In this document: positions 44,824 through 56,097 of the stretch, piece by piece
Layout: each line of letters opens with the position of its first letter
Numbering within the stretch: position 1 is the first letter of the stretch
Assembly (NCBI GenBank): GCA_031763025.1
Contig: JASSKH010000025.1
Coordinates: 7,232,274-7,296,273, forward strand
DNA length: 64,000 bases
Direction of reading: 5' to 3'
From: Macrocystis pyrifera
Taxonomy: Eukaryota; Sar; Phaeophyceae; Laminariales; Laminariaceae
Translations under genes and position numbers: made by a program
Notes under the pieces: model-generated
Seen by the model: the letters and a program-made list of their open reading frames with translations, nothing else
What the model was told of the DNA's origin: nothing
Databases searched by the model: none

Positions 44824-45534
44824 GGGTGCAACACCGGTGTCCGAACAGAGCGGTCACAACAGCAGTCAGTACTTGAGTCATCCCATAACCGGCTGTCTGC
44901 TCTTGGGCTGCCGAATCGGATGAGTGGTCATCTGGAGCAACGATGTAAAGAAGGTCGATCGTGTCGGTGGAAGATCCCGCCGTCTTCCCTGTCTGAATGT
45001 GAGCACAATATGTTCTGCTATACTTTTCCTTCTTTCTTCCATTCGGTTTACCTGGTAGTGGTTACTTTACTGGGCTGCAGTGTTGTAGTATGGGGGTCCA
45101 GAGACAAACCATTTTGGAAGAAAGATCTTCGCGCCCTTTGAACTAAAGACCTATGTGTTCAACTTTTTACGACATCAACAGAACCGAACCAACAAGCGCG
45201 TTTGTGTAATCGAACAATATGGCAGTCTTGCTGCTGTGTCGAGACTGTAGAGACACCAAACACACGTAGGGATACGCGAAGAGAAGTTCAACCGTTACAA
45301 CCCTTACCTAGCCACCGGCCGCCTCAGCCAATATTGTCGGCCGCGCCACAAAGACAGTTACATCACTCCCTCCGCACGATATATTTTTGTCCAGACGTCC
45401 ACCATAGAACCTCTCGGCACGACCGACAAGGGTCATTGCAAGCGTACCAAAGGATCAAGTGGTGCATATATAAGCAATGGGTGAATGCGCCCTACAACAA
45501 TGTCTACTTCTAGAATATATACTATTACGGGGGT
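44824..45534. other. no gene recognised
   Basis: Upstream flank of the probable minus-strand gene. No motif or repeat seen. Confidence 0.4.
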
Positions 45535-45629
45535 CTATAGTTAACAGGACCTATGGCATACATAAAAACCTATATTTTTAGGTATTTTTACTAACAATAT
45601 TTGGTCCTGTTAACTATGGACCCCCGTAA
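45535..45629. mobile_element. short TIR element (MITE family 1), copy 1
   Basis: TTACGGGGGTCTATAGTTAA then CAGGACC at the left is mirrored by GGTCCTGTTAACTATGGACC then CCCGTAA at the right (TIR about 27 bp). The 40-bp centre is A/T-rich (cataaaaacctatattttta). Sister copies lie at 55092 and 59449. Confidence 0.8.
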
Positions 45630-46263
45630 TATATATATGAGTGTGTGTCTGCCTTGCTTCGAACGGAAGACTTGGGGTATCCGCGTATGGACGTTGAGAT
45701 CTACACGTATCTATTTTGAAGTGTAGTCACCTCGACGGATAAGAGTATCTTTAATTGATATATTCTGGTAAAGACTATATGCGGATATATGTCGAGCATG
45801 ACTTACCCCAAGTACGGTATGTTGTATATCTAATGCATCACCATCAGTAATGATGCTGAGAATGTTGCTAGAACGTTACTAGAACGTTGTGTAGAATATT
45901 ACAGGGATCAGCCCAGGCTTGGTGGAGTACATCTGACCGTAGCATGATGGACACTGCCCCGAGATGATCAAGTGTTGGTCACGTACACTCATTAACTCCT
46001 CTCCTCTCCACATCTCCTCTCCACGTTTCTTCCTCTCTTCTTCTCTTGATCTCTTAGCTCAATCTTATTTCTACTATGGCCACATAGGCTTCGGTGCTGC
46101 CTCCAGTAATCTCTCTTCACAGAGACAGAGCATCGACACAAACATCCTTCTTCAGGGGGGGGCAGAGGACCTGCAATGTGATTCCATTTTCCCTCGGCAG
46201 AAACATCTGCGACCATGTGTGCGTACACACCAGGCATAATGTACGTAGTACCAGGTACATGAC
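45630..46263. other. no gene recognised
   Basis: A/T-rich part with (TA)n near 45630, then mixed sequence with a CT-rich stretch at 45995-46060. Confidence 0.45.
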
Positions 46264-47000
46264 TTGCCGTGTTCAGTTTGCGTGGGTTCCCGCCGTCCCC
46301 ACAGGAGTCCGTGGGAACTCCCGCGGGAAAAGAACGCGGAAACGCCGTGGGAGTTCAATACAGTTTCCGCGGGTTCGTATGGATTGTCCCATCCGGCTTG
46401 CCACCGTTCCCACGGGAAGGAGTATGTAGGGATTCCCACGGGAACCTTTAGAACACCGTGGGGATTGTACATAACTCCCTCGAGTTCCGATAAATTCAGG
46501 CCGTTCTCACGGGGTCTGTTTTGGGGTTCCCGCGAGAAGCTGCCGAACACCGTGGAAACTGCGTATAATTCCCCGTAGGTTCCTGTGAGTTCCCGCCGTT
46601 CCAACGGGGGTCTGTGTGGAAAACCGCGGAACACCGTGGAAATTGCAAGTTTTTTCCTTGAGATTCTATGAGTTACCACCGTTCCGACGGGAGTCCGACG
46701 GGATCCCCTCGGGAAACCGCTGAAAACCGTTTATATGGGATGCAGCCGTTCCCACAGGTGTCCCGTGAGGACTTATATCCGTGGGATTTCATGGGTTGCG
46801 GCCATTCCCACGGGAGTCCGAGGGAATTGCCGCAAGACACCATGGAACGCTGTGGGCGATGTGCAAACTTCTCGTGATCTCCCTATGGGTTATCTCCGTC
46901 CCACGGGAGTCCGTGGGGATTCTCGTGGGAAACCGTGGAACGCCATGGAAACTGTATATAAACGCGGTGGGTTCCCTTGGATTACCCCTGTTCCCACTGT
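46264..47000 (+). repeat. CCGTGGGA/TCCCACGG degenerate array
   Basis: About eight units of roughly 100 bp with the order cgttcccacgggagtccgtg, ggattctcgtgggaaaccg, ggaacgccgtggaaactg, tatataa/caatt. The words form inverted pairs (tcccacgg / ccgtggga), so each unit can fold. Confidence 0.8.
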
Positions 47001-47290
47001 GTATCACCGTAAATAAAGACGATGATGACATTCGCGTAAGCAAGCCGCTGTCGTACAGTGGTCTTCCCCCCCAGGCCGAGGTAGAAGGGAAACAGTAGTG
47101 GGGAGAGGAAGGGCGAATCGGGCATGGATGAGAGAGAGGGCGGGCAAACGTCGTCCAGCGAGCACACACGGGCTTTGGTGCTGGGTGGGGTAGAACGAAG
47201 CGAAAGTGGGAAAGAAAGGGGCCAATCAAGAGTGATTAGAGAAGGGGTGGAGCAGGCGTCGCTCGAACCGGGTTAGTGCCGGCTGCGCCT
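47001..47290 (-). other. possible SINE head (low confidence)
   Basis: On the minus strand from about 47290 the sequence has tagccaacagg and, 30 bp on, ggttcgagcg, spaced like tRNA A and B boxes, followed by a pyrimidine-rich body. No sister copy was seen in the window, so this may be chance. Confidence 0.2.
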
Positions 47291-47739
47291 GCCCTGTTGG
47301 CTAGTTGTGTTTGACCCATGTGTCCTTCCGTCTGCTGTGCGTTGACCTTTCTATGATCCCGTATCGCGGCTTCACCACGCGTCGTGCTGTAATCTTTTTA
47401 TATAAATAGCTTAGGCAGACATTCACGTCCAGCCTCATCGAAAGCCAGCCTCAATCATACAATATTTTCCCCGAACATCTATAGATAGGCGGTATGAGGT
47501 GCACTTAGTTACGTACCTGCAGTACCTGCATCGAAAAAGCGCTGGAAACTACTGTATTATTACAGTGTGTACAGGCAGTCAGCATGTGGGGGCAATTTAT
47601 AATTCGGACGTTCTTCGCCTTTCCAACCGAACAGTGATCGGGGCAGTCAAAGGTGTTCTCTCCTGGTATTGAATAGTTTTAGTAGAGCTCTCCCTCACAC
47701 AACAGTCCGCCCAAATACGTCTCCATTCAAACCAATGCG

Positions 47740-47749
47740 ACCGCAGAAG

Positions 47750-47784
<35 letters not shown>

Positions 47785-47786
47785 TC
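47740..47786 (+). repeat. (CAG)n microsatellite
   Basis: About 13 CAG/CAA triplets at 47748-47786. On the minus strand this reads poly-Leu, on the plus strand poly-Gln. Confidence 0.85.
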
Positions 47787-48004
47787 ACCGGGCCTATCTC
47801 GTGCTCTTCACGGGTGGCCAGAACCCCAGTCCCCTGCATATTGCCGACGTAAAAACATCCGAGGCAATAACCAATGTAGAACACCATTAGGGGTACCGAA
47901 TCGAGGGGCTGTCGACACCTTGCGGGGTCTGCTTCTTTGTCCAATGCCTCCGCAAGGGTTGCGTTAAGCCCATTTTTTTCCGGGGGGGGGGGTGTCCAAG
48001 CCAC

Positions 48005-48118
48005 CTGTATTGTGGCCGCATCGACCGAGAGGGAGGCTCCCGGGGACAGCCCGCCACCCCGCGCAGGGGTAGGTAGCACGGTGAGGGTCGTCTCTAGAGG
48101 CGAGCCCGACCAGTACCA
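48005..48118 (-). CDS. probable 38-codon exon of an unidentified minus-strand gene
   Basis: It is bounded by an acceptor (tgttgatgattttag, ending at 48119) and a donor (CAG then GTGGCT at 48004-48003). The exon reads WYWSGSPLETTLTVLPTPAR then GGGLSPGASLSVDAATIQ with no stop and phase 0 at both ends. A C-run (about 47982-47993) lies in the following intron. A second protein-like piece (LNATLAEALDKEADPARCRQ) follows at 47965-47905, but its junctions are unclear. No domain recognised. Confidence 0.35.
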
Positions 48119-48237
48119 CTAAAATCATCAACACCATACCGAGGCCCCAACCTGATATATGGCCCCTGTCACATTGTAAAACATCAAAGTAAAAAAAACC
48201 CCGCCTGTTGACATGGGCATACAGCGTGTGGGGCAGA

Positions 48238-48620
48238 GGGGGGGGGGGGGGCGTACTCATTATCGTGCATGGCCGTAGTCATATGACCATAGACCCTCGC
48301 ATCCCTACCATGCCGGGACGGAGCACGTCGGGTTTTCACCGACCAGGCAGACATTGCTTGCACCAAGCGCAAAGCGCCGTGAGGTGTAGGGCGAGTCGCA
48401 TGAAGGGTGAGCTGCATCCTACTAAGGACCGTTTTTAAGGCGGATTTTCTTGCATATGGATGACAGCATCAATGAATTGATTTAATTTCTGGTGTGGTCA
48501 CTTCCAGAGACAGCAATGGGGTTACTATATAACTGCCTCGTGGTTGCCTCACCATATACACACTACGAGATACGATAATCCCCCTTGTGCGGAGCATAGG
48601 TTCTCCCCGCACAAAATGAT
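48238..48620 (+). repeat. G-run dispersed repeat, copy at 48 kb
   Basis: Starts with about 14 G, then cgtactcat...catggccgtagtc, ccctcgcatccctaccatgc, cgggacggagcacgtcggg, ttttcaccgaccaggcagac, gcgccgtgaggtg, gcatgaagggtgagctgc, a gtggtcacttccagagacag stretch, and ends near a ttgtgcgg...ccgcacaa hairpin. It matches 62795-63255 over about 380 bp. Confidence 0.85.
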
Positions 48621-50134
48621 GGGGGCAGAGGGGGTGGGGGGGGGGTCTCTAAAACAAAACCAGGCATCTAGAAGAACACTCCACCGTTGTACTTCGTACG
48701 TATATACACGCGTAGGCCAGGTAGGTAACGATCTCGGAATGGTTATTTACGTATAGCATTGCCTGGTATACACGAGATACAACAGGTATATATAGGTGAC
48801 GATCTCTAAGCTGTCGTTTCTCGCCATTTGAGCAACCTATGCCCGGTATTGGTTTTAGGAAAATCTAGGCAAAGCCGCGCCTCCACACCGGCCACAGGGG
48901 TGGGTGGAAAGGTAGGACGTAACGTCGCATCCGAACATTCAACCCTTGCGACACACTGCCATCGTCTACGAGCCCTTTTGTTGGGAGATGTGGGCGTGTG
49001 CGAGCGTATCCACAGCCATTCCTGCCGCATCCTGGAGCGCACTTGCCACCTTCTGACGCTCGTTGACCATCCAAGGCCTGACGTATCTGATACTGAACCA
49101 CCTGTCCAAGAGGGAAGCACCCGTCAAGTTGTTGTTGTTAGGCTCCGTCTGTTTGCTCGGGTCGTTCAGTAATGACGGCTACATGTTGCAAAGGGTTGCA
49201 TACACATTCGCAGGGGTTTCCAGTATTAGTTGGCTTTGAAGTGGGAGCATCAATGCTCTGCTCTCACTCGATATGTCTAAAGATACAACGAACATGAAAA
49301 ATATCATCCGACAACGGGGCGGTCAGAAGCTCAGAGCATCTAGACTTGGGAACTACGAACGGAGTTGTGGTGGTGGTGGTGGTGATGGTGGCGAGTGGGT
49401 TCGTGTAGTATGCCTGTAGAAAATATTCGAATAGGTCACAGTCCGTGTGCTTTACACTGATGCACGGAAGAGCGCGCGGTAACTTTGGGTTATGGAGGAA
49501 AGCATAAGAATGACACGGATGTGGGAAACGTGTGAGAAGGTGGACTGAATATTGTGTACAGTGGGTAACCCGAGTCAAGAGCGGCCATGACAAGAGCATT
49601 CTGCAGCTAAGGGCGGTCGAAACGGCGTGTCCTATCTACGCTAAAAGCCATATGTTGCCTACCATAGGTAAGAGCAATCTGCAGTTAAGAGCGCTTGATT
49701 CGGTTTGTCCCGCGGTGCTCTTAAATCGGGGTACCCAACGTAGTGTGTACTGCCTTGTGAGATAGTCTAAATGGACACATCGGGCGTCCTCGACCGTACA
49801 GAGCGGCATCGATCCCAGCTACGAGTATGATTCGTACTTCTTACACCCACTCGTACAGTAGAACAAACACGCACTACCTTGGCTTCGGGTTTCCGCAAAA
49901 CGGCGTTACCTGTGTGTGCGCGTGTCGGCTGGTTGTGCCTATTATTTGCCCGCCCTTTCGTGTGGCGCTTACAGCACAAGATGCCTCCCAGCACCCACCA
50001 GGTACCTCGGTTTTACTCTGCCTGAGATACCCTGTGACAGCACTTAGTTTCAAGTACGTGTTCTTACTATCGGGTCTATTTTTCTATATCTACTTTCCCG
50101 CTCAACTAGTCGCTGGTGTGTTCAGCGGCCGCGT
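48621..50134. other. mostly unassigned; one exon-like stretch on the minus strand
   Basis: At about 49100-48985 the minus strand reads IRYVRPWMVNERQKVASALQ then DAAGMAVDTLAHAHISQQKG, an amphipathic-helix-like stretch of about 40 residues without a known motif. A (TGG)n-like tract lies at 49365-49392. Nothing else is recognised. Confidence 0.3.
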
Positions 50135-50355
50135 GGACACGCCGTAGCCACTTCTCCCGCCCCGATCTGTACGTGGCTTTACTTGTTATCGCGGATAGGG
50201 GCCAGCATTCCTACCACTCGCCGATTTGCAAAACTAGACTTCTCGCTCTTTCGGTGGGGGGGAAATAGTCTGAGCTAAACTCTTGCGCATGGTAAATTGC
50301 ACCAGTCGAACCCGAGCGCAACCCTCGGCATTGATGACTGATAGTCTACCGTGGA
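50135..50355 (-). mobile_element. diverged relative of the tRNA-derived SINE
   Basis: On the minus strand it shows a B-box-like cgggttcgactgg, then gcgcaagagtttagctcaga, then aatcggcgagtggtaggaat, gctggcccctatccgcg and cacgtacagatcggggcgg. This is the same order as the SINE bodies at 15-18 kb, but clearly older. Confidence 0.6.
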
Positions 50356-50734
50356 CCCATAGTAGTACCTGCTTATTGTGTACCTGGTACGCATAATATC
50401 AACGAGTAATTCTTCGGTAGGGGCGGTGCCTCACAGGGGTGGTGGCTTATATTCTGAAATCCTCACATGAGAAGCTCAAGATCGTACCCGAAACATCTCG
50501 CTTCGAAGAAGTTTGTTCGCCCAACCCTCCCAAACAATATATGCGCTACGTACTGCTGTACTGGCTGTAGTCATCAACCAATTACACTGCAGTAGTAAGA
50601 TTATAAACTAACCGGCAGTTGCTCACTTGAAGGACTCCACAAGCCGGAAAATATCGAGCGAAAAAGTGTAGCTCCTAGTCCAGTATCGTTGGCAGTGAAA
50701 TGGGTGACGTACAGTGGTATCTGTCTTTTGTTTC
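50356..50734. other. no gene recognised
   Basis: Contains one gtacctggtac and one tactgctgta word. Nothing else. Confidence 0.4.
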
Positions 50735-51935
50735 ATTTCCCCATGGGAGTCCCATGGGACACGCGGCCATGGGCAACTCATGGACCACCGCATTAGCAAC
50801 GTGGGTGATCCATGGGCGACCCAATGGGCCAGATCTTTGAACCCATGGGTTTCCATGGGTGAGCAACCCTTCTGAAACCGGGGACGACCCGTGGCCTACT
50901 CATGGGCGGGCCATTGACGACCCATGGGCCACCACTCAAACTTCATGGCCTACCCATGGGCGGCTCGAGAGAGACACATGCGCTAGGTGACCCATGGGCG
51001 ACACATGAGTTACTGTAGGTGGTCAATGGGCGAGCTATGAACTATCCATGGACTATCCTCACGAGCGACCCCTGGGCCACCACTAAACTATCATGAGCTG
51101 CCCGTGGGCTATCCATATGGTCGACCCATGTGCGATCACCAAAACATCATGGGTTACTCGTGGGTTACCGATGGGCTATACATAGGCTACTCATGGCCTG
51201 CCCATGGGAGACAATAAAACTGTAAGGGGATATCCATGGCCGACCCATGATCGACCTATTATAGGGGACCCATGACCGACCCATGGTTGACCAAGTGGCA
51301 ACCACTCGAGCCCACGAATGGACGACCTACGTACGACCCTCTAGCGCTCTACGAGATACCCATGGACCACCCACGGTCGACCTATTGACTGCCCATGGGC
51401 TACTCATGGGCTACCCATAGATGACCCAAGCACGACCATTGGCGATCCATGGGCGACCCATGGGTGATCCATGCACTACCCGTGGGCGACCCATAGGCGA
51501 CTTATGGGTGGTCCATGAACTACCCATGCGCGGCCCATGGGCGACTCATGGGTGACCGATGAATTATTCATGGGCGACCCATGGGCAACACATGAGTGAC
51601 CCATGAACTACCTATGGGCGACCCATGGCCAACCAATAAACTACCCATGGGTGACCCATGAACTACCCATGGCCGACCCATGGCCGACCAATACACTACC
51701 CAGGGGCGACTGATGGGCAACCACTGGAGGCTCATGGCGATCCATACGCCACGACTAGTTATAAACCCATAAGGAACGAACGTGCGATCCACGGGCGACC
51801 TATTGACAACCCATGGGTGACCCAAGGGTGACTCATGAGTCGCCGCGTATACCTCGTGGGCTATATACCCATAGGCGCCATGTAGGCCACCTACAGTATC
51901 ATTGGCTACCCATGGCCTACTATGTGCCACCGACG
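50735..51935 (+). repeat. CCCATGGG/CGACCCATGG degenerate array
   Basis: Roughly 1.2 kb built from words such as gacccatgggcgacccatg, ctacccatgg, gcgacc and gaactacc at about 10-bp spacing. The core CCCATGGG is a perfect palindrome. The denser part is 51380-51680. Short scraps continue at 52135-52250. Confidence 0.85.
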
Positions 51936-51956
51936 CGAATCGACGGGCTAAAGTCT

Positions 51957-52108
51957 TCTCGCGATAAAAATGAAGGCACGAGCTGCAGTGGGGATGACGG
52001 GGGAAATGGGTCTGCTATGTGACCCTGGATCTGAGTTACGACTAGGAGGGAGAGAGAAGAGGGTCAAGGCAGTAAATGGGGAGAGCAGAAAAAAAAAAAA
52101 AAAAAAAA
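51957..52108 (+). mobile_element. SINE family 2, 3' half with poly-A tail
   Basis: From ctcgcgataaaaatgaaggc to a run of about 20 A (52089-52108). It matches the 3' half of the element at 55765, sharing tgaaggcacga, ctatgtgaccc/tcggatct and gaggagagagaa-type phrases. Confidence 0.6.
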
Positions 52109-52422
52109 CTACTACGCAGAAAGACTAACATGCTACCCATGGTCCACCCATAACCGCCGCATAGGCCATCTAAAGCACCATTGGCTATCCATAGGTGACA
52201 CTTGGGCCACCATTGAAACCTCGTCGATTATATGCCATTAGCGACACATGTGTCGGTCATATCGGCCCTGGTCGCCGGTCATATAGTCGCACCAATGTCT
52301 GATAAGTCTGAATGTTCGGATCCGTGTGATATGTATAGCGCCCATTCATCTATGAAGGCACGCCTCTTGCCTTCTATCGCATAGCTTCCCGAGCACAGTC
52401 GAGGTACACGAGCGAATGGCTG

Positions 52423-52745
52423 TTGATAGCTTACCTCCTAGGACTATTGAGGTCTAAGGAAGCTCTCCTTCCTGGTGATGGCCGCGTGGCAATGGGCTCA
52501 GATGCCACCGTGAACATATATGAATATGTGCTGGGTATACTCAGTAGCTCATCTGTTTTCGTTTGCCAGCGACATCTACATGCGATCTTACAGGCGATGG
52601 GTACTGCAGATGTGTTTAATGTGGGCGCACAAAAAAGTGCCGGTGCGGGCGGAGGCAAGTGGCCGACAGACCCGGCTCTGAGGCGAGAATGGGAAGGAGT
52701 TGGACGCGCAGTTGCGCTCAGGAACGAACGGAGCACAAAGCAGAC
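52423..52745 (+). CDS. hypothetical exon-like ORF
   Basis: The frame reads LLRSKEALLPGDGRVAMGSD, then ATVNIYEYVLGILSSSSVFV, and, after an acceptor-like tcttacag near 52590, AMGTADVFNVGAQKSAGAGG then KWPTDPALRREWEGVGRAVA. The last part has the Arg/Glu/Trp mix of a real protein. I recognise no family. Exon borders are uncertain. Confidence 0.3.
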
Positions 52746-53700
52746 GAGCTGCGCGACGAATAAAAATATATATGAGGATGCATCTTGGCCCCTATTAATA
52801 GGCGTTCACATAAACAAGTGCAGTATACTTACCGCAGCAATAGTAGAACAAAGTCATGGGCATCGCCCACAAGGCGAGCACACCGACATTTGAGAGAAAC
52901 TCGATCTGGGTGTTACTACACTTGTACTGCTGTATATACCTGGTACAGTACACCGATCGCGGCCAAGCAAGTTGTGCTACACGTGATAGACTACCCGGCA
53001 CATACGAAGCGGAATCAAGTTTTCCGGAGGAGCCCGAGAACTGGGAGGTATCACAACGTTCACGGAATCGAAAACACTGTGCAAAAAAAATCGCCCGCAG
53101 ATGAACGGGGAATTCGACCAAATGTGTGTACGCCCAGGGAAGAGCCTCGAGCAACCGTGGAGCCTCACGGAGTGCGTGCGAAATATCAGAGTACCGCTGT
53201 GTATACAGCACTATTTTCGGCTGTGTGGTAGGTGCCTGTATTTCGATACTACCGGGCTACCGGCAAGACGTTAGTCCTCCTGCTCTTCACCGTTGTACCT
53301 CGTATGATACATATCCATACCCCCGAGAGGTTTGCTCTCGGTTCGTTTCGACGGACGATTACAGCAGTAGCAGCTGCCGGGTGTTGGATGAACTCCCAGG
53401 AAATACGGTGTCACTTTGTCCGTAAATATAAAGACGGTGTACGTGTAAATATTGAATTGAAACGTTCCTCATCATATGTAGCGGCAGGGCGACCAAAAAA
53501 GAACGTGCAGGCGGGGGCGACACTTATACACCTACGAGTACAAGCGGCCGATGCTATATAATTATCGTAGTGTTATGTATCATGCAACACGCTCGTAACA
53601 TCGTTGCTCGAGGTTGGTGCACGAGCTATTAATATTATTAATCGCTGATACTGATCCTATGGTGATGGATACCATTGCTGCTGCTGTCGCTGTCATCTGG
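52746..53700. other. no gene recognised
   Basis: Frames up to 148 codons on both strands have no motif and mutually exclusive readings. Confidence 0.4.
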
Positions 53701-53785
53701 TACCACTCTGACCCGAAATATAGGGACCGTTAGCATAAATTTATTCAATATAAACAGTCCTTATACTTTGGGTCAGAGTGGTATA
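53700..53785. mobile_element. short TIR element (MITE family 2)
   Basis: GTACCACTCTGACCCGAAAT at the left is the inverted match of TTTGGGTCAGAGTGGTATA at the right, and pairing continues inward (agggaccgtt / aacagtcctt). About 30-bp arms on an 86-bp element. Only one copy was seen. Confidence 0.7.
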
Positions 53786-55091
53786 TTTTTTCAGGGACGA
53801 CAAAAAAGAACACCTGGCACCAGGTAAGCCATGATAATATGGTATCATACGTACCGCTCTCGCCAGAAATATAATCCACATTTATACTATGATATCAAAA
53901 TAAAAAGGAACCTTGTATTTTTGACGCCGTAATTTGTATCGGATGTACGAGTAGTGGTATTAATAGTGGTATGAAAATCAGGACGATGCTTGTGCCATCT
54001 CTAGACAGGAAGGACCTGGTGCTGCTATATAGCTGTACTGGCTTGTGTAAAAAGCCGACAGCCTTGTTTCTTGTTTCTTAGTAGCCGGTGTGACGGCAGC
54101 TGGGTTCTGATCGCGAGACTTCTCGGTACGCTTTGCCTGGTACGCGATAGATACCCTTGGCCGCAGCCAGAATCCCAGACAAAACATACCTGGTCAGAGA
54201 GTAAGGTGCTGAGGTTAAGTATGATGTACGTACGTAGCAGGGCAGGAGATTACAGCAGCAGTAAATCCACGCAGCAACAAGCTTTGTCGTTTTCAAATAA
54301 TGTGCCGACCTGGCCTCCTCCTCACCTAATGATCGGAATCCCAAATGCCACACCGAAAATGACAGCCAGCATGTAGTACACCAGCTGCTGGGCCATGGTG
54401 GCACTCCGCTCGTCGAGGCAAAAGGAGCCAGCCCTCAATGAGTATCGTGCGGTCTATGGACGTGGAGGACAAAGGACAAATACCTCGTACTCGAACGTGG
54501 AAAGATACTGACGATGTACCGGTGAAAAAACAAATCCAAAGATATTTGGATATTTTAGATATCGACCTATGAGCCAACCAATCAATGAACATGTGAATTC
54601 TGTGTAAACACCAATGAAACGCTGTGCGATCTTCCTATTAATACGAGTCGTCACCTACCTGATATCCAAAACGGATGTTGCTATAATACTGCTGTAGATC
54701 CTACTGAAACTACACAGTACAGTACGGTACATACAGTACAGCAGTACTGACTATTATTGTAGATGGATCGTGATCTGTGCAATGTAAGCAGTAATTCCAA
54801 CCAATAGTGGGTGGCGTAGTAAAAACAACGACCACAACAACAACAACAGCAGTGGAAGAAGAGTGGTCAAGCTCCGAAGCGATAGAGACTACACTTGGAA
54901 CATGAGGAAACGATTGCACCACGAGTACAGCAGTGGTAATAAAAGAGGTTAAACTTCGAAGCGCCTTCAACGGCCGTCTCAACTCCATGCCGCCTCCTTC
55001 ATTCCCCACAGCTGCAATACGAGCAGAACCGTCGGCTGATGTCTGTGTGGCGAGCATTCCACCCCTGGGACAAATCTATTGAGATCTATTT
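53786..55091. other. no gene recognised
   Basis: CAA/CAG triplets near 54830-54855 and a tacagtac/gtactgtat palindrome cluster near 54715-54745. Confidence 0.45.
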
Positions 55092-55193
55092 CGGGGGGTC
55101 CATAGATAGTAGGACCTATGGTAAACATAAAAACCCATATATTTACTTATTTTTACTAGCAATGTTTGGTCCTACTTACTATGGCCCCCCGTA
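55092..55193. mobile_element. MITE family 1, copy 2
   Basis: CGGGGGGTCCATAGATAGTA then GGACC, mirrored by GGTCCTACTTACTATGGCCC then CCCG. The A/T-rich centre (cataaaaacccatatattt) matches copy 1. Confidence 0.8.
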
Positions 55194-55764
55194 ATAGCTC
55201 TTTCAGGGCGGATAGATCTTTGATCTGTCTGAATGATCTGTATGATCAAACTCACGTTGCCGGGTGGGGGCGGTACGATCTGCACGATCCACTACCGTGG
55301 AAAGGACATACAGTAGGTAGTTCACTGGGTTCAATCTGTGCTGCACAGCTCTTGCATAATATCTCATCATGACGGCAGGTTAGCATTATAGATTATACTG
55401 CTGCTGCAGATGATCAGCATGCATGCGCTTGTCTCTCACCTGACTTGTAAGTACAACTACGAGTACGTACCCACCGAGAACACAGACGCCAGGCACGGGT
55501 TGACTCGCAGCAAAAAACAGACCACAAGTACACCAAGCAAGACAAGAAGGAGTACGAGGAAGAGATCACTTTCGAACTTTCCGAACAGCCGAAACCTATC
55601 ATTACTTTATTGTTGGCCCATCGATGTCTCCGCCGTTTGGTTGCGGAGTAATCCGTTGACTGATTGAATGCCATAAACCAGCAATTATGTTATACCAGGT
55701 ATAGGAGACAACGGTTTGGCCCCTAGACTGACCGCCCCCTACACTAAACCTACTGCTGTGACCG
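55194..55764. other. no gene recognised
   Basis: Nothing beyond short frames. Confidence 0.4.
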
Positions 55765-56097
55765 ATCACTCCGGTGGCTCAGCGGTACCCTTGCACGCTG
55801 AGTTGATCCCAGGAGTTCAAATCACACCGCGGTGAGTATTTCTATACTTGCTTTCAACAACAAAATAAATGAATGAAGCGCTGAGATGGGCATCGGCGAA
55901 ATTTGGCGCGAGAGTCGACGAGTGAAGAAATGCCTCGCGATTGAAAATGAAGGCACGAACTGTGGTGGGGAGGTGGGGGGGGAGGGGGGGAGAGAGCCTA
56001 CTATGTGATCCCGGATCTAAGTAGCAACCAGGACAGGGAGAGAAAGGAAAGCGCGAAGATACTATTAAAATTTGTGAGAGGAAGTTAGAAAGTAAAA
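55765..56097 (+). mobile_element. SINE family 2, full-length candidate
   Basis: tRNA-like head ccggtggctcagcggtaccc (A-box) and gagttcaaatcacacc (B-box) about 50 bp apart. A body follows with caaaataaatgaatgaagcg, aaaatgaaggcacgaactg, a G-run and gatcccggatct, ending in aaagtaaaaaagg. It shares tgaaggcacg-type words with the first SINE family, but the head differs. Confidence 0.6.

Noticed and set aside
48260-48420. Resemblance of ctacggccatgc (minus strand of the G-run repeat) to the start of 5S rRNA
   Set aside because: The match is about 12 bases and the internal 5S control-region words do not follow, so I do not call a 5S gene or a 5S-derived SINE.
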